Part shown: piece after piece, positions 8,490 to 17,332 of the stretch
Layout of the letters: every line of letters begins with the position of its first letter
Numbering within the stretch: the stretch's first letter is position 1
DNA from: Ditibartonella apihabitans
GTDB lineage: Bacteria > Pseudomonadota > Alphaproteobacteria > Rhizobiales > Rhizobiaceae
Length of the DNA stretch: 64,000 nucleotides
Direction of reading: 5' to 3'
Assembly (NCBI RefSeq): GCF_002007485.1
Contig: NZ_CP015820.1
Location: 2,537,173 to 2,601,172 of the forward strand
Translations under genes and position numbers: made by a program
Notes under the pieces: model-generated
The model's database searches: none
Told to the model about the DNA's origin: nothing
The model's input: only the letters and a program-made list of their open reading frames with translations

Positions 8490-9221
8490 CATGAAACATC
8501 CACATCTTAATATCACTTTGAATGAAACTGGCAATAATATGATTTCTCTTGCCACATTATCCAGATTTGAAACGAAAAACGATAAAATCTCATATTGATA
8601 GAAATAACGTTATAGGCAATTTTCGTTTAATTGATACTTTTACCGCCGTTTTTCATATAATCGACAAACTTGGTTTCCGCTTTATAGGTAATTTAGTACT
8701 TCAATAATTACCTCCACATATTGTTCTCAAAACTGGAAATCTCTTCTCCGAAGGCCCCGAACAATTCTCGTATAATGCCATTTGGTAAAGACACCCTGAT
8801 TGGCGAGGTATTCTGCCCGCACTATAATTGTTTTTCTGTTCATTCTTAAAGTTCAACCAGCCCTTTATTAAGATGCGGTCTTTCAAAAAATCTGCTTCGC
8901 ATAGTGCCTTTGTCTTCAAATGACCAGTTACCATATCATGAATTATATCCTGTTTGTGTAGATTACCGGCAGTGTGTAACCATGTTTCCTCAATACAATG
9001 GACAATAGTTGCCGAGCAATCTTGACCGGTCTTTTGACAATGTCATTATCGGTATATCGTGACCGGAGACACAGAAAGACAGAAGACCATTTTGTATGGA
9101 AGGGGTAAACTTCGATAAAAAGTCGGGTAAAAAATTTCTTCCAACTTACCCACCCTCTATCAAAAATTCTGGAGGAATTTAAGGTTCTCCGACCATTCTG
9201 ACAAAACGAAGAACACAAGCT
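8490..9221. other. Gene-poor region with no recognisable coding sequence
   Basis: About 730 bases between the DASS transporter leader and alsD. Only short open frames occur on the minus strand (8701-8934 and 8943-9218). Their conceptual products have no signal peptide, motif or family resemblance that I can see, and stops interrupt any longer reading. It may hold decayed coding DNA plus the promoter of the transporter. No transposase, integrase or RNA gene was recognised. Confidence 0.5.
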
Positions 9222-9926
9222 TCAATTTTCGAATTGCTTGATGATTTTGTCCATATCGGCAACTTTCAAATCATGATCAAGATAGGCCTTTTTATCGGAT
9301 AATTCGATATCCAAACCATATTTGGTTTCGTATGACAAAGTACCTTTTTCAATCGAAAAATCGATCACATGACCACCCGTTGTCCGGTTTTTGTCAACGA
9401 GATGAACATGAAAGCCGGCAACCGAAACATTCTGGAAAAATTCCGGCGTCCAAAACCCGATAAGCTCCCCTTCAATGTCTTTGATATCTTCAACAATTTG
9501 GTGTTCAGCCACTTCCATGGCGTTTTTAAAACGCTGATCAAGCTCCCTCGGTCTCCGCACCTTCAAATGATCGAATTTGCCTTCCAATTTTATTGCAACG
9601 AACACATTGTCGAACTTCAGATGTTTCGACAATTCCTCATATAGAGTTGATTTCGAAACGTATGAAATTGCAAAACTCGCCTCGGGGGCAAATGTTGTAA
9701 TTTGCGCGAATGGCATTCTTTCTGTGTCATCCATTATTCGTAATGGTCTGTTACCTTTGGCATCCCAAAAATGACAACAATCAATAATGACTTCTCCAGT
9801 CAAACCTTCCGAACATCCCAAACCGAAATTTCCATGTTTTTTAATTTCCGATATCGGAAATAAACCATCAAAAACTCCCATCATAAGAGCATTAACGCCT
9901 GAAAATTGGGTAATTTTTTTTGTCAT
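9222..9926 (-). CDS. alsD: Alpha-acetolactate decarboxylase
   Basis: Converts 2-acetolactate to acetoin and CO2, the step leading from pyruvate overflow to acetoin or 2,3-butanediol in the cytoplasm. The 234-residue sequence carries the family zinc site in GFHVHLVDKNRTTGGHVIDF, with His173, His175 and His186 as the three ligands. The upstream EGLTGEVIIDCCHFWD segment matches the conserved N-terminal half. The start ATG at 9926 has AGGA nine bases upstream. No acetolactate synthase (alsS) or butanediol dehydrogenase gene is adjacent, so acetolactate would have to come from the branched-chain pathway enzyme elsewhere. The isolated position in gene-poor DNA near a tRNA gene hints at gain by transfer. 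Confidence 0.9.
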   Translation of the reverse strand: MTKKITQFSGVNALMMGVFDGLFPISEIKKHGNFGLGCSEGLTGEVIIDCCHFWDAKGNRPLRIMDDTERMPFAQITTFAPEASFAISYVSKSTLYEELSKHLKFDNVFVAIKLEGKFDHLKVRRPRELDQRFKNAMEVAEHQIVEDIKDIEGELIGFWTPEFFQNVSVAGFHVHLVDKNRTTGGHVIDFSIEKGTLSYETKYGLDIELSDKKAYLDHDLKVADMDKIIKQFEN

Positions 9927-10357
9927 TATGTATTTTCCTATTTAATGACAGCATAGCACAGGACAATTTTCGCCTTTTGAAACGAACTATGTTGTAGATA
10001 GCCATAACTTCTAAAAGTTCAATAATAGGTTGTGTCAACAATGACAAATATTGAGGAAATGAAAACGGGTGTTTTCCAAAAGAAATCTTGCTTTTCCTGA
10101 TCGCATTTAATTAACACATTAAATTTATCTACTTCGCATTCACAAACCCGACTTTCAATTCGGCCTAGCGGAACGCAAAATACATGTAAGAATATTCTAT
10201 AATTTGAAAAACGAATGCGTGGCATGAAAATATAAAGAAACAAAGAGAACAAAAATAGGCGGGGCTCGCGGCACAATGGCTCGGCAATCGACACCGTTCC
10301 AGCAAGCCTAGGCCTAGCCAACTTATAAAACTTTCGCATTTATAATTGGGGATAAAT
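9927..10357. other. Intergenic region between alsD and tRNA-Gly
   Basis: About 430 bases with the alsD promoter at the left side. An open frame on the minus strand (10019-10339, 106 codons) has no recognisable features and I do not call it a gene. A 10-base palindrome CTAGGCCTAG lies at 10308-10317. No integrase or duplicated tRNA end was found. Confidence 0.45.
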
Positions 10358-10432
10358 TGGAGCGGGCGATGGGATTCGAACCCACGACCCCAACCTTGGC
10401 AAGGTTGTGCTCTACCCCTGAGCTACACCCGC
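10358..10432 (-). tRNA. tRNA-Gly (anticodon GCC)
   Basis: The minus strand folds into a full cloverleaf of 75 bases. The acceptor stem is GCGGGTG with CGCCCGC, the D stem GCTC/GAGC, and the anticodon stem CAACC/GGTTG with loop TTGCCAA. The T arm GTGGG-TTCGAAT-CCCAT closes with one G-U pair. The 3' CCA is encoded (tgg at 10358-10360 on the plus strand). It stands alone, with no other tRNA nearby. Confidence 0.97.
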
Positions 10433-10613
10433 TCACAAACCGGAAGCGCTTCGCTTCGGTCGTGCCTATATGACCCAACCTTGCGACGATTGCAACATAA
10501 AAAATAAAATTCTTTCAATATTCGTTTTTCATGCTTTAAAAATCGTTGAAAATGTTGATTTCCGGCCAAGGCTCCAATAAAGCTTTTAAGAGGTTTTAGA
10601 GGGAGAAGTGATT

Positions 10614-11573
10614 ATGCGACGTTTGGTTCTGGCAGCCGCAGCAATTTTGGCATTGGGAAATTTTTCATTTGCAGCCGATAAAGTGAAAGTCGATATTACG
10701 CAGATTGTTGCCCATCCGGCTTTGGATGCTGTGCGCAAAGGCGTAGAGGATGTCCTTGCAAAAGAGGGCTACAAGAATGGCGAGAATCTCACCCTCAACT
10801 TCCAGTCAGCACAAGGAAACATTTCCACAGCAACCCAGATTGCGCGCCAATTTGTCGGTGACAAGCCGGATGTGATTGTTTCCATTGCAACGCCTTCGGC
10901 ACAAACCATGCTTGCAGCGACCAAAAACATACCGATTGTTTTTTCGGCAGTTTCAGACCCGGTTGAAGCAAAGCTCGTACCGGATATGAAGAAACCCGGT
11001 GGAAATATTACCGGAGTATCCGACCGCTCGCCGGTTGAAGAACATATAAAACTCTTGAAAGAAATCAAACCCGATCTGAAAAAACTCGGCTACCTTTATA
11101 ATGCTGCTGAGGCCAATTCGGTTTCGACCTTGAATGTATTGAAAAAGCTCGCAGAAAAAGAAGGAATCGAGGTTATCCCCTCGGCTGCACCGAAATCATC
11201 CGACGTGCAGGCAGCAACCCGTGCCCTTATTGGCAAGGTGGATATGATTTATGTACCGACAGACAATACAATTATCTCTGTGCTAGAAGGTGCAACGAAA
11301 GTAGCAGCCGAATCAAAAACACCGCTTTTTACGGCTGATCCGAGTTCGATCGGGCATGGTGCCTTTGCAGCCCAGGGAATCGATTATTATGATTCGGGGC
11401 TCGAGACCGGTAAACTCGTTGTCCGTATTTTAAAAGGTGAAAAACCCGGAGACATTGATGTTGTCACTCCGGAAGGGAAGAATGTGGCGATTGACCTTCA
11501 AGCTGCAGAAAAAATGGGGGTTGTGATTCCCCAACCGGTCCTTGATACGGCGGCAAAAATTATCAACAAATAA
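10614..11573 (+). CDS. ABC transporter substrate-binding protein (TrpX/ABC_sub_bind family)
   Basis: Periplasmic binding protein of 319 residues for a small-molecule importer. It has a clear signal peptide (RRLVLAAAAILALGNFSFAA) and the family core KVDITQIVAHPALDAVRKGVEDVL, then SIATPSAQTMLAATKNIPIVFSAVSDP. This group contains TrpX, which binds aromatic amino acids in Gram-positives; in Hyphomicrobiales the ligand is mostly unknown. The ATG at 10614 is preferred over the GTG at 10608, since GGGAGA lies seven bases before it. Permease and ATPase genes follow, giving a complete importer. No tryptophan leader peptide or riboswitch is seen upstream. Confidence 0.88.
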   Translation: MRRLVLAAAAILALGNFSFAADKVKVDITQIVAHPALDAVRKGVEDVLAKEGYKNGENLTLNFQSAQGNISTATQIARQFVGDKPDVIVSIATPSAQTMLAATKNIPIVFSAVSDPVEAKLVPDMKKPGGNITGVSDRSPVEEHIKLLKEIKPDLKKLGYLYNAAEANSVSTLNVLKKLAEKEGIEVIPSAAPKSSDVQAATRALIGKVDMIYVPTDNTIISVLEGATKVAAESKTPLFTADPSSIGHGAFAAQGIDYYDSGLETGKLVVRILKGEKPGDIDVVTPEGKNVAIDLQAAEKMGVVIPQPVLDTAAKIINK

Positions 11574-11632
11574 GGTATCCTGACGGTGGAATTTTTCGAT
11601 ACTGACATAATTGCAAGCGGGGCAATTGCCTC

Positions 11633-12529
11633 ATGAGTATGTTTGCCTTCACCGGTGCTGTCGAGCTCGGGCTTGTTTATGCGTTTGTCGCTATCGGAGT
11701 CTATTTATCGTTCCGGATTCTCGATTTTCCGGATTTGACGGTGGACGGTTCGTTCCTGCTAGGCTCGACTGTCTGCGGTGTCATGATTCTATGCGGTTTT
11801 AATCCGTGGTTTGCCATGTTTTCGGCTTTGATTGCAGGAATGATTGCCGGACTTGTTACCGCACTTTTGAATTTGAAATTCGGCATTCTGAACCTCCTTG
11901 CATCCATTTTAACAATGTCGGCGCTCTACACCATTAATCTTCGCATTATGGGAATTATGGGGGTATCGAATGTCAATCTGGGTTTGGCAGATACCGCGCT
12001 CACACCGTTTTATAATCTGTTCGGATTGCCGGATATGATTATCCGCCCGCTTTTTGTTGGTATTCTCGTCATCATTGTTGCTTTTCTTGTCTGGCGTTTT
12101 CTGGAAAGTGAAATCGGCCTTGCCATGCGGGCAACCGGAACGAATCAGCGTATGGCGAAAGCTCAGGGAATCAAAACCGCGCTTCTCATTTATGCCGGTA
12201 TGGGGTTATCCAATGCTCTGGTTGCTCTTGGCGGGTCGCTTTATATCCAGACCGCTATTGCCACCGATATCACAGGAGGTGCAGGAACCATTGTCTTCGG
12301 GCTTGCTGCCGTTATTATCGGCGAGACATTGTTTAGAACCCGAAATCTTTTACTGATTATCATAAGCTGCATTGTCGGTTCTGTCCTCTATCGTGTTGCT
12401 GTGCAATTTGCATTTGAAGGCAGTAACCTTGGTATTGATACATCGACAGACTTGCAGCTTATTACCGCTTTGATTGTGGTATTGACTCTTGTTTTGCCGC
12501 ATTATCTGGGGGCAAAAAAGCATGATTGA
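11633..12529 (+). CDS. ABC transporter permease (TrpY-like)
   Basis: Inner-membrane channel subunit of 298 residues with about eight or nine hydrophobic helices. It has the branched-chain-amino-acid-permease type fold found with ABC_sub_bind proteins (SFRILDFPDLTVDGSFLLGSTV at the start; ATDITGGAGTIVFGLAAVIIGE late). The EAA-like contact region for the ATPase is around LAMRATGTNQRMAKAQGI. The gene lies 59 bases after the binding-protein gene and its stop overlaps the ATPase start by 8 bases, so the three form one operon. A homodimer is expected, since only one permease gene is present. Confidence 0.88.
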   Translation: MSMFAFTGAVELGLVYAFVAIGVYLSFRILDFPDLTVDGSFLLGSTVCGVMILCGFNPWFAMFSALIAGMIAGLVTALLNLKFGILNLLASILTMSALYTINLRIMGIMGVSNVNLGLADTALTPFYNLFGLPDMIIRPLFVGILVIIVAFLVWRFLESEIGLAMRATGTNQRMAKAQGIKTALLIYAGMGLSNALVALGGSLYIQTAIATDITGGAGTIVFGLAAVIIGETLFRTRNLLLIIISCIVGSVLYRVAVQFAFEGSNLGIDTSTDLQLITALIVVLTLVLPHYLGAKKHD

Positions 12530-13316
12530 ACTGCAACATATCGGCGTAACATTCAAAGCCGGAACGCCCTTGGAAAAACAGGCTCTTATCGATCTCAACC
12601 TAAAAATTGAACGTGGCAGCTTTGTAACGATTATCGGCTCGAATGGTGCTGGCAAATCGACCATGCTTGGCGTTCTTGCCGGAGATATTTTGCCCAATGA
12701 AGGCAAAGTCATTATCAACAATATTGATGTTTCGAGAAAATCCACAGCCGAACGGGCTGGCATGATCGCACGGGTTTTTCAGGACCCGCTAGCAGGAAGT
12801 TGCGGGTCACTCACTATTGAAGAAAATCTTGCCCTTGCCGCCCGTCGCGGAAAACGACGGGGGTTGCGATCGGCTCTGACAAAAGAAAATCGCGAAATAT
12901 TCCGCGCACGCATTGCCGCTCTCGGTCTTGGACTTGAAGACCGTATCCAGAACCGGATGGACAGTCTTTCGGGCGGGCAGCGTCAGGCTTTGGCGTTGAT
13001 TATGGCCACGCTGTCAGATGCCGATGTTTTGCTGCTTGACGAACATACCGCCGCACTTGATCCGGGAATGGCCGAATTTGTCATGAAATTGACAGAAAAA
13101 GTCATCAAGGAAAACAATCTGACCACTTTGATGGTTACCCACTCTATGCGGCAGGCACTTGATTATGGTGATCGTACCTTTATGCTGCATGGTGGAAAGG
13201 TAATACTTGATGTGCACGAAGAAGAACGCAAAGGTCTTGATGTGAGCGACCTTGTCGGCATGTTCCAAAAGGTCAGAGGTGAAGCGCTCGACGATGACAA
13301 GCTGCTGATGGATTAA
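12522..13316 (+). CDS. ABC transporter ATP-binding protein (TrpZ-like)
   Basis: Cytoplasmic ATPase of 264 residues that powers the TrpXYZ-like importer. Walker A is GSNGAGKST near residue 42, the signature is LSGGQRQALAL, and Walker B is VLLLDEHTAALDP, followed by the switch His in MVTHSM. The Glu after the Walker B Asp is present, so the protein should be active. The ATG at 12522 is chosen because the homology begins there (MIELQHIGVTF); an upstream in-frame ATG at 12489 would only add residues inside the permease gene. Its stop is one base before the ATG of holA, an unusual neighbour. Confidence 0.92.
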   Translation: MIELQHIGVTFKAGTPLEKQALIDLNLKIERGSFVTIIGSNGAGKSTMLGVLAGDILPNEGKVIINNIDVSRKSTAERAGMIARVFQDPLAGSCGSLTIEENLALAARRGKRRGLRSALTKENREIFRARIAALGLGLEDRIQNRMDSLSGGQRQALALIMATLSDADVLLLDEHTAALDPGMAEFVMKLTEKVIKENNLTTLMVTHSMRQALDYGDRTFMLHGGKVILDVHEEERKGLDVSDLVGMFQKVRGEALDDDKLLMD

Positions 13317-13317
13317 C

Positions 13318-14355
13318 ATGGCGCAGAAAAAAGCACATGAAGTCGACGGTTTCCTTTCACGTTTACAAGCGCAATACCCCATTGTTCTGATTTACGGTCC
13401 CGATAAGGGGCTCGTTTCCGAACGGGCTTCGAAATTTGCCAGGCTCACCGGTGTCAAACTTGATGACCCGTTTTCCAATATCAGGCTTGAAGCGGCCGAT
13501 CTTGAACGTGACCCGACGCGCCTTCTCGACGAAGCCCATACGGTTTCGCTGTTTGGCGGAAAACGGCTCATCTCGATAAAAAACGCCGGCAATGGACGAA
13601 ATCTCACCGAAGTTGTCAAAAAACTTGCAAAAACCGGCCTTGAAAATGTTTATCTGATGATAGAGGCCGGAGATCTTAAAAAAGGTGCAGGCTTACGTTC
13701 GGCTGTGGAAACGGCAGCATCAGCCATGGCACTTCCCTGTTATGCCGATGATGCACGCTCGCTTGAAGGACTGATTGATCAGGTGCTCGGTGAATATCAC
13801 CTTGCCATTTCGCTTGAAGCAAGAAAATGGCTCAGAGAGAGTCTGGGGGGCGACCGGCTTATCTCGCGCAGTGAATTGGACAAGCTTTGCCTTTATGCAA
13901 TGGACAAGAGCGAGATTACGCTTGATGATGTAAAAGCTGCCGTGAGTGATGTAAGCGGCCTCACTTACGATGAAATTATCGATGCTGTACTCATTGGTGA
14001 TCTTGTCGGCTTTAACAACCGTTTCGACCGTCAGGTTGCAACCGGCAATGCGCTTTTTTTGATATTAAGCGCAGCCGAGAGACAATTCCAACAATTGCAA
14101 ATTTTACGCCAGCAAGTGGAAGTCGAGGGGAAAACGCCCTCTTCCGCTATTGCTTCAGCGCGTCCGCCTATTTTCTTTCGCCGACAAAAAGTTATGGAAC
14201 AGGCACTTACCCGTTGGACATTGAAGCGGATTGCGGAAGCGATGGAGCGGTTACAAAAAGCCGTTCTTGAAAGCAGAGAAAATACAGCTCTTGCCGAACC
14301 GATTATCCGGCAGGCACTCCTGGCGCTTGCTGTTCAATCCAGGCGCCAGAACTAG
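13318..14355 (+). CDS. holA: DNA polymerase III subunit delta
   Basis: Clamp-loader subunit that opens the beta sliding clamp at primed sites. The 345-residue protein has the delta-type N-terminal domain (IVLIYGPDKGLVSERASKFA, where the P-loop is degenerate as expected). The collar domain of the C-terminal third (LFLILSAAERQFQQLQILRQQVEVEGK) is also present. In many Hyphomicrobiales holA lies after parB, with lptE and leuS; here it directly follows an ABC transporter ATPase gene with one base between stop and start. Expression is therefore likely from the transporter operon promoter or one inside it. The assignment is firm; the context is odd. Confidence 0.92.
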   Translation: MAQKKAHEVDGFLSRLQAQYPIVLIYGPDKGLVSERASKFARLTGVKLDDPFSNIRLEAADLERDPTRLLDEAHTVSLFGGKRLISIKNAGNGRNLTEVVKKLAKTGLENVYLMIEAGDLKKGAGLRSAVETAASAMALPCYADDARSLEGLIDQVLGEYHLAISLEARKWLRESLGGDRLISRSELDKLCLYAMDKSEITLDDVKAAVSDVSGLTYDEIIDAVLIGDLVGFNNRFDRQVATGNALFLILSAAERQFQQLQILRQQVEVEGKTPSSAIASARPPIFFRRQKVMEQALTRWTLKRIAEAMERLQKAVLESRENTALAEPIIRQALLALAVQSRRQN

Positions 14356-14377
14356 TTTTCGATTTTAAGCAGTGGGC

Positions 14378-15226
14378 TTAACTGCGTTTGACGTGTTCAA
14401 TATAAAGTTCGCGTAAGCGCAATGTTACTTTTCCGGGCTTTCCATCGCCAATTTTACGCCCGTCAACGCTCAAAACAGGAGCTGCAAAATTGGTTGTCGA
14501 AGTAATCAACGCTTCACTGGCAGCATAGGTTTCTTCCAATGTAAAAAGCCGTTCTTCGACATTAATGCCGTTTTTGCGGGCAAGCTCCAGAATCGTACCG
14601 CGGGTAATACCGGGCAAAATGGAGTGATCCAACTGGCGGGTGACAAGTGTTCCCTGACGATCGACAATAAAGAAATTGGAAGAGGTTGCTTCGGTCAGAT
14701 AGCCATCCTCGACATAGACTGCATCGTCAACGCCCTCGGCATGGGCGTGGGTCTTGGTCAGAGACGAATAAAGAAGCTGCGTCGTCTTGATGTCGCGGCG
14801 GCACCAGCGGCCCTCTTTCACCGATATCATTTTCAACTGCGGCATTTTTTGAAGATTTTTGACAATGCCTGTCTGGGTGAACATGAAAAGGCAAGGCTTC
14901 AATTCACTATTGTCATAAACAAAATTACGATCACCGGCGCCACGCGAAACCTGAAGATAGACAGTGCCGTTGTCAAGACCGTTTCGCTTGATAAGCTCGC
15001 GATGAATATCGAGAAATTCATCTCTATCCACGTTGAATTCTATCTCCAGCGCTTTCAGAGAATTTTTCAGCCTTTTGATATGTCCGTCAAAGTCGAGAAA
15101 CTTTCCGTCAAGAAAAGAGGTGACTTCATAAACGGAATCGGCAAACATGACAGACCTGTCAAAAATTGAAATCCGGGCATTTGTTTCATCAAACCAATCG
15201 CCGTTGACATAAACGGTGCGTGTCAT
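14378..15226 (-). CDS. dat: D-amino-acid aminotransferase
   Basis: PLP enzyme of fold type IV, 282 residues, moving amino groups between D-amino acids and 2-oxo acids, for example to supply D-glutamate or D-alanine for cell wall. The Schiff-base lysine is Lys147 in CRRDIKTTQLL. The PLP phosphate-binding region (LTEATSSNFFIV) and IVSTTNFAAPVLS-like segment near residue 245 fit the family, as does YVNGDWFDETNARISIFDRSV at the start. Branched-chain aminotransferase or aminodeoxychorismate lyase share the fold, but the start sequence and RWCRRDIK favour D-amino acids. GAGGT lies nine bases before the ATG. It is convergent with holA, 22 bases apart. Confidence 0.88.
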   Translation of the reverse strand: MTRTVYVNGDWFDETNARISIFDRSVMFADSVYEVTSFLDGKFLDFDGHIKRLKNSLKALEIEFNVDRDEFLDIHRELIKRNGLDNGTVYLQVSRGAGDRNFVYDNSELKPCLFMFTQTGIVKNLQKMPQLKMISVKEGRWCRRDIKTTQLLYSSLTKTHAHAEGVDDAVYVEDGYLTEATSSNFFIVDRQGTLVTRQLDHSILPGITRGTILELARKNGINVEERLFTLEETYAASEALITSTTNFAAPVLSVDGRKIGDGKPGKVTLRLRELYIEHVKRS

Positions 15227-15294
15227 TGTATTTTTACCTCTTCAACATCATTCACCAGCGAAAAACATTTATCATGCCGGAGAGAATCCGGATA

Positions 15295-15315
15295 TTCCGG
15301 TTTTAGAAACCGGAA
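15295..15315. promoter_or_regulatory. Perfect inverted repeat between divergent dat and ghrA-like genes
   Basis: The arms ttccggttt (15295-15303) and aaaccggaa (15307-15315) are exact complements around a three-base centre. It lies 69 bases before the dat start and 149 before the ghrA-like start. It has no following T-run, so it could be an operator or a leader hairpin. Confidence 0.4.
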
Positions 15316-15464
15316 GCCTTCAACTCTTTCCGGACGATCATTTTCCGCGTTTAAAAATCACTATGGAATTTTGGCTAAACTTAAGGCAGATTTGGCAGAG
15401 CAGCAATAGCCGAGATGTCGCGGCCGATCATTTCGTGCCGCTTTTTTCATAAGGAAAATATCCG

Positions 15465-16409
15465 ATGGCAGAACCGATTGCTTTTGTCAGCCGTAGTGAA
15501 CAAACCGAAAGGGATAACTGGTTAAAAGTCCTTTCCGAAAATTTGGGCGATGAAAAGATTGTTGATTTCAACGATTTGAAACCGGAAGATTATGGCGCAA
15601 TCGAACTTGCCATTGTTGCAAACCCCGATCCCGCCCAATTGAAAAAACTCACAAATCTGAAATGGATACAAAGCCTGTGGGCAGGTGTCGAACGGATGGT
15701 GAAGGAATTACCCGAAAATGCACCGCCAATTGTACGGCTCGTTGATCCCGCTTTGACCGAAGCCATGGCCGAAGCTGTTCTTGCATGGACGCTTTATTTA
15801 ACCCGCGATATGCCGCGCTATCATCGCCAGCAACAGGTGCGGCTCTGGCAAGCTCATAGCTATAAGCCCGCCTCACAATGGAAAATCGGCCTTCTCGGTT
15901 TAGGTCAATTGGGAAGAGCTGCAGCGAAATTGCTGACACTTACCGGATTTCAGGTAAATGGTTGGTCAAAGAGCCAAAAGACACTTGATAATGTCACATG
16001 TTCGAGCGGAAAAGCCGGTTTTATGCGACTGATTGAAACAAGTGATATTGTCGTTCTCCTTATACCGCTCACTAAGGAAACAACGGGGCTTCTTGGACAA
16101 AATGAATTTGCCCATATGAAAAAGGGAGCAAGCCTGATCAATTTTTCCAGAGGGCCTGTTATTGATACAGATGCTCTTTTTGACGCTCTTAATAATCGTC
16201 AGCTCGATCATGCGGTTCTTGACGTTTTCGATCAGGAACCTTTGCCGCCCGATTCGCCCTTATGGCTGAATGAAAATATAACCGTGCTTCCCCATATTTC
16301 GGCGCCTACAAACAAAGAAAGTGCCGCAAAAATTGTGGCGAAAAATATAGCAAATTGGCGAAAAACCGGAAAATTGCCGTCTGTCGTCAACCGGATGCGC
16401 GGCTATTAA
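15465..16409 (+). CDS. ghrA: Glyoxylate/hydroxypyruvate reductase A-like 2-hydroxyacid dehydrogenase
   Basis: NAD(P)H-dependent D-2-hydroxyacid dehydrogenase of 314 residues, likely reducing glyoxylate or hydroxypyruvate. The nucleotide fold is marked by IGLLGLGQLGRAAAKLL near residues 144-160. The catalytic Arg is in LINFSRGPVIDTDAL, the Glu in FDQEPLPPDSPLW, and the His in VLPHISAPTNKESA. The sequence tracks GhrA rather than SerA or LdhA because of the short substrate domain and the WxGVERM pattern (SLWAGVERMVKELP). AAGGA lies nine bases before the ATG. Substrate is inferred from family only. Confidence 0.86.
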   Translation: MAEPIAFVSRSEQTERDNWLKVLSENLGDEKIVDFNDLKPEDYGAIELAIVANPDPAQLKKLTNLKWIQSLWAGVERMVKELPENAPPIVRLVDPALTEAMAEAVLAWTLYLTRDMPRYHRQQQVRLWQAHSYKPASQWKIGLLGLGQLGRAAAKLLTLTGFQVNGWSKSQKTLDNVTCSSGKAGFMRLIETSDIVVLLIPLTKETTGLLGQNEFAHMKKGASLINFSRGPVIDTDALFDALNNRQLDHAVLDVFDQEPLPPDSPLWLNENITVLPHISAPTNKESAAKIVAKNIANWRKTGKLPSVVNRMRGY

Positions 16410-16491
16410 AATAATATCTAGACAAAGCCAAAGAAAAACCACCAAAAACCGGCTTTAGAAAAATTGGTGCGGAAACCTTGCTTTCGTCATA

Positions 16492-16520
16492 ATCGTTATA
16501 TAGGTAAACTATATAACAGA
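16492..16520. promoter_or_regulatory. ModE operator upstream of modE-modABC
   Basis: CGTTATATA (16494-16502) and TATATAACA (16510-16518) form an inverted repeat with a seven-base centre. This is close to the known ModE box, CGTTATATA and TATATAACG half-sites. It lies 13 bases before the modE start, so molybdate-bound ModE should repress its own operon. Confidence 0.85.
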
Positions 16521-16531
16521 ATGGTATATCT

Positions 16532-17323
16532 ATGTCGGTCAAAGCAACCTTATCTTTCACAGAAGATCATATCGGCTCGGTCGGGCGGGAGCGCATCAAG
16601 CTTCTTGAGGCTGTCGGCCGCGAAGGTTCGATTTCTGCGGCTGCCCGTTCTGTCGGGCTTAGCTACAAGGCTGCATGGGATGGCATTAGCGCCATGCAAA
16701 ACCTCGTTGCAAAACCGCTTTTGAAAAAGAATATCGGCGGGAAAAATGGCGGTGGTGCTACCCTGACACCGGAAGCGTTAAAACTCATCGAAACTTTTCA
16801 CCATCTTGAAACCGGACTTGCCACAATGATGAAGCAAGCTTCCGATAATCTGTCGGAAATAGGTTTGAGTTCGACAGGACTTTTACAAGGTTTCATGATG
16901 AGAACCTCGGCACGCAATGTTTTATCGGGTCACATTTTATCGATCGAAAGTGCAGTACCTGCCGCATTTGTAACCATCAGTATTTCCCGAAAAATCGACA
17001 TCAAAGCCGAAATTACTGAAAAAAGTGTCGAACGGCTTGGACTTGTCAAGGGGCGTCAGGTTGCAGCTCTTATCAAAGCACCCTTTGTGAGGGTCGTACC
17101 TTTTGAAGACAAGGACAATTTTTCTGAACAAAATCGTATTCCGGGAATTTTACAATCAATCACTGTCGGCAAAAAAAGCGTCGAGCTTAACGTTGAAATT
17201 GGTGAAGACAAAACACTCATCTCAACTATGAGACCGGATGACTCCGCACTTCATGGACTGATGGCCAATCAACCTGTTCTTGCGCTTATCAAGGCTGAAA
17301 ACATCATTATTGCAACATGTTAG
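16532..17323 (+). CDS. modE: Molybdate-responsive transcriptional regulator
   Basis: Represses molybdate uptake when molybdate is plentiful. Of its 263 residues, about 18-90 make a LysR-type winged helix (RIKLLEAVGREGSISAAARSVGLSYKAAWDGI). The C-terminal half has two molybdate-binding TOBE/Mop repeats (SARNVLSGHILSIESA and IPGILQSITVGKKSVELNVEIG). Full-length ModE with both parts is therefore present. It is the first gene of a modE-modABC operon, with modA nine bases downstream, and a ModE box lies immediately upstream, so the system is autoregulated. Confidence 0.95.
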   Translation: MSVKATLSFTEDHIGSVGRERIKLLEAVGREGSISAAARSVGLSYKAAWDGISAMQNLVAKPLLKKNIGGKNGGGATLTPEALKLIETFHHLETGLATMMKQASDNLSEIGLSSTGLLQGFMMRTSARNVLSGHILSIESAVPAAFVTISISRKIDIKAEITEKSVERLGLVKGRQVAALIKAPFVRVVPFEDKDNFSEQNRIPGILQSITVGKKSVELNVEIGEDKTLISTMRPDDSALHGLMANQPVLALIKAENIIIATC

Positions 17324-17332
17324 GAGAAGACA

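Noticed and set aside
8701..9218. Two small open frames on the minus strand as genes or decayed transposase
   Set aside because: No motif, no ribosome site and no recognisable family; left as non-coding or decayed DNA.
10019..10339. 106-codon frame before tRNA-Gly as a gene
   Set aside because: Composition and lack of any feature suggest a chance frame.
14356..14377. Terminator between holA and dat
   Set aside because: Only a five-base stem without a T-run.
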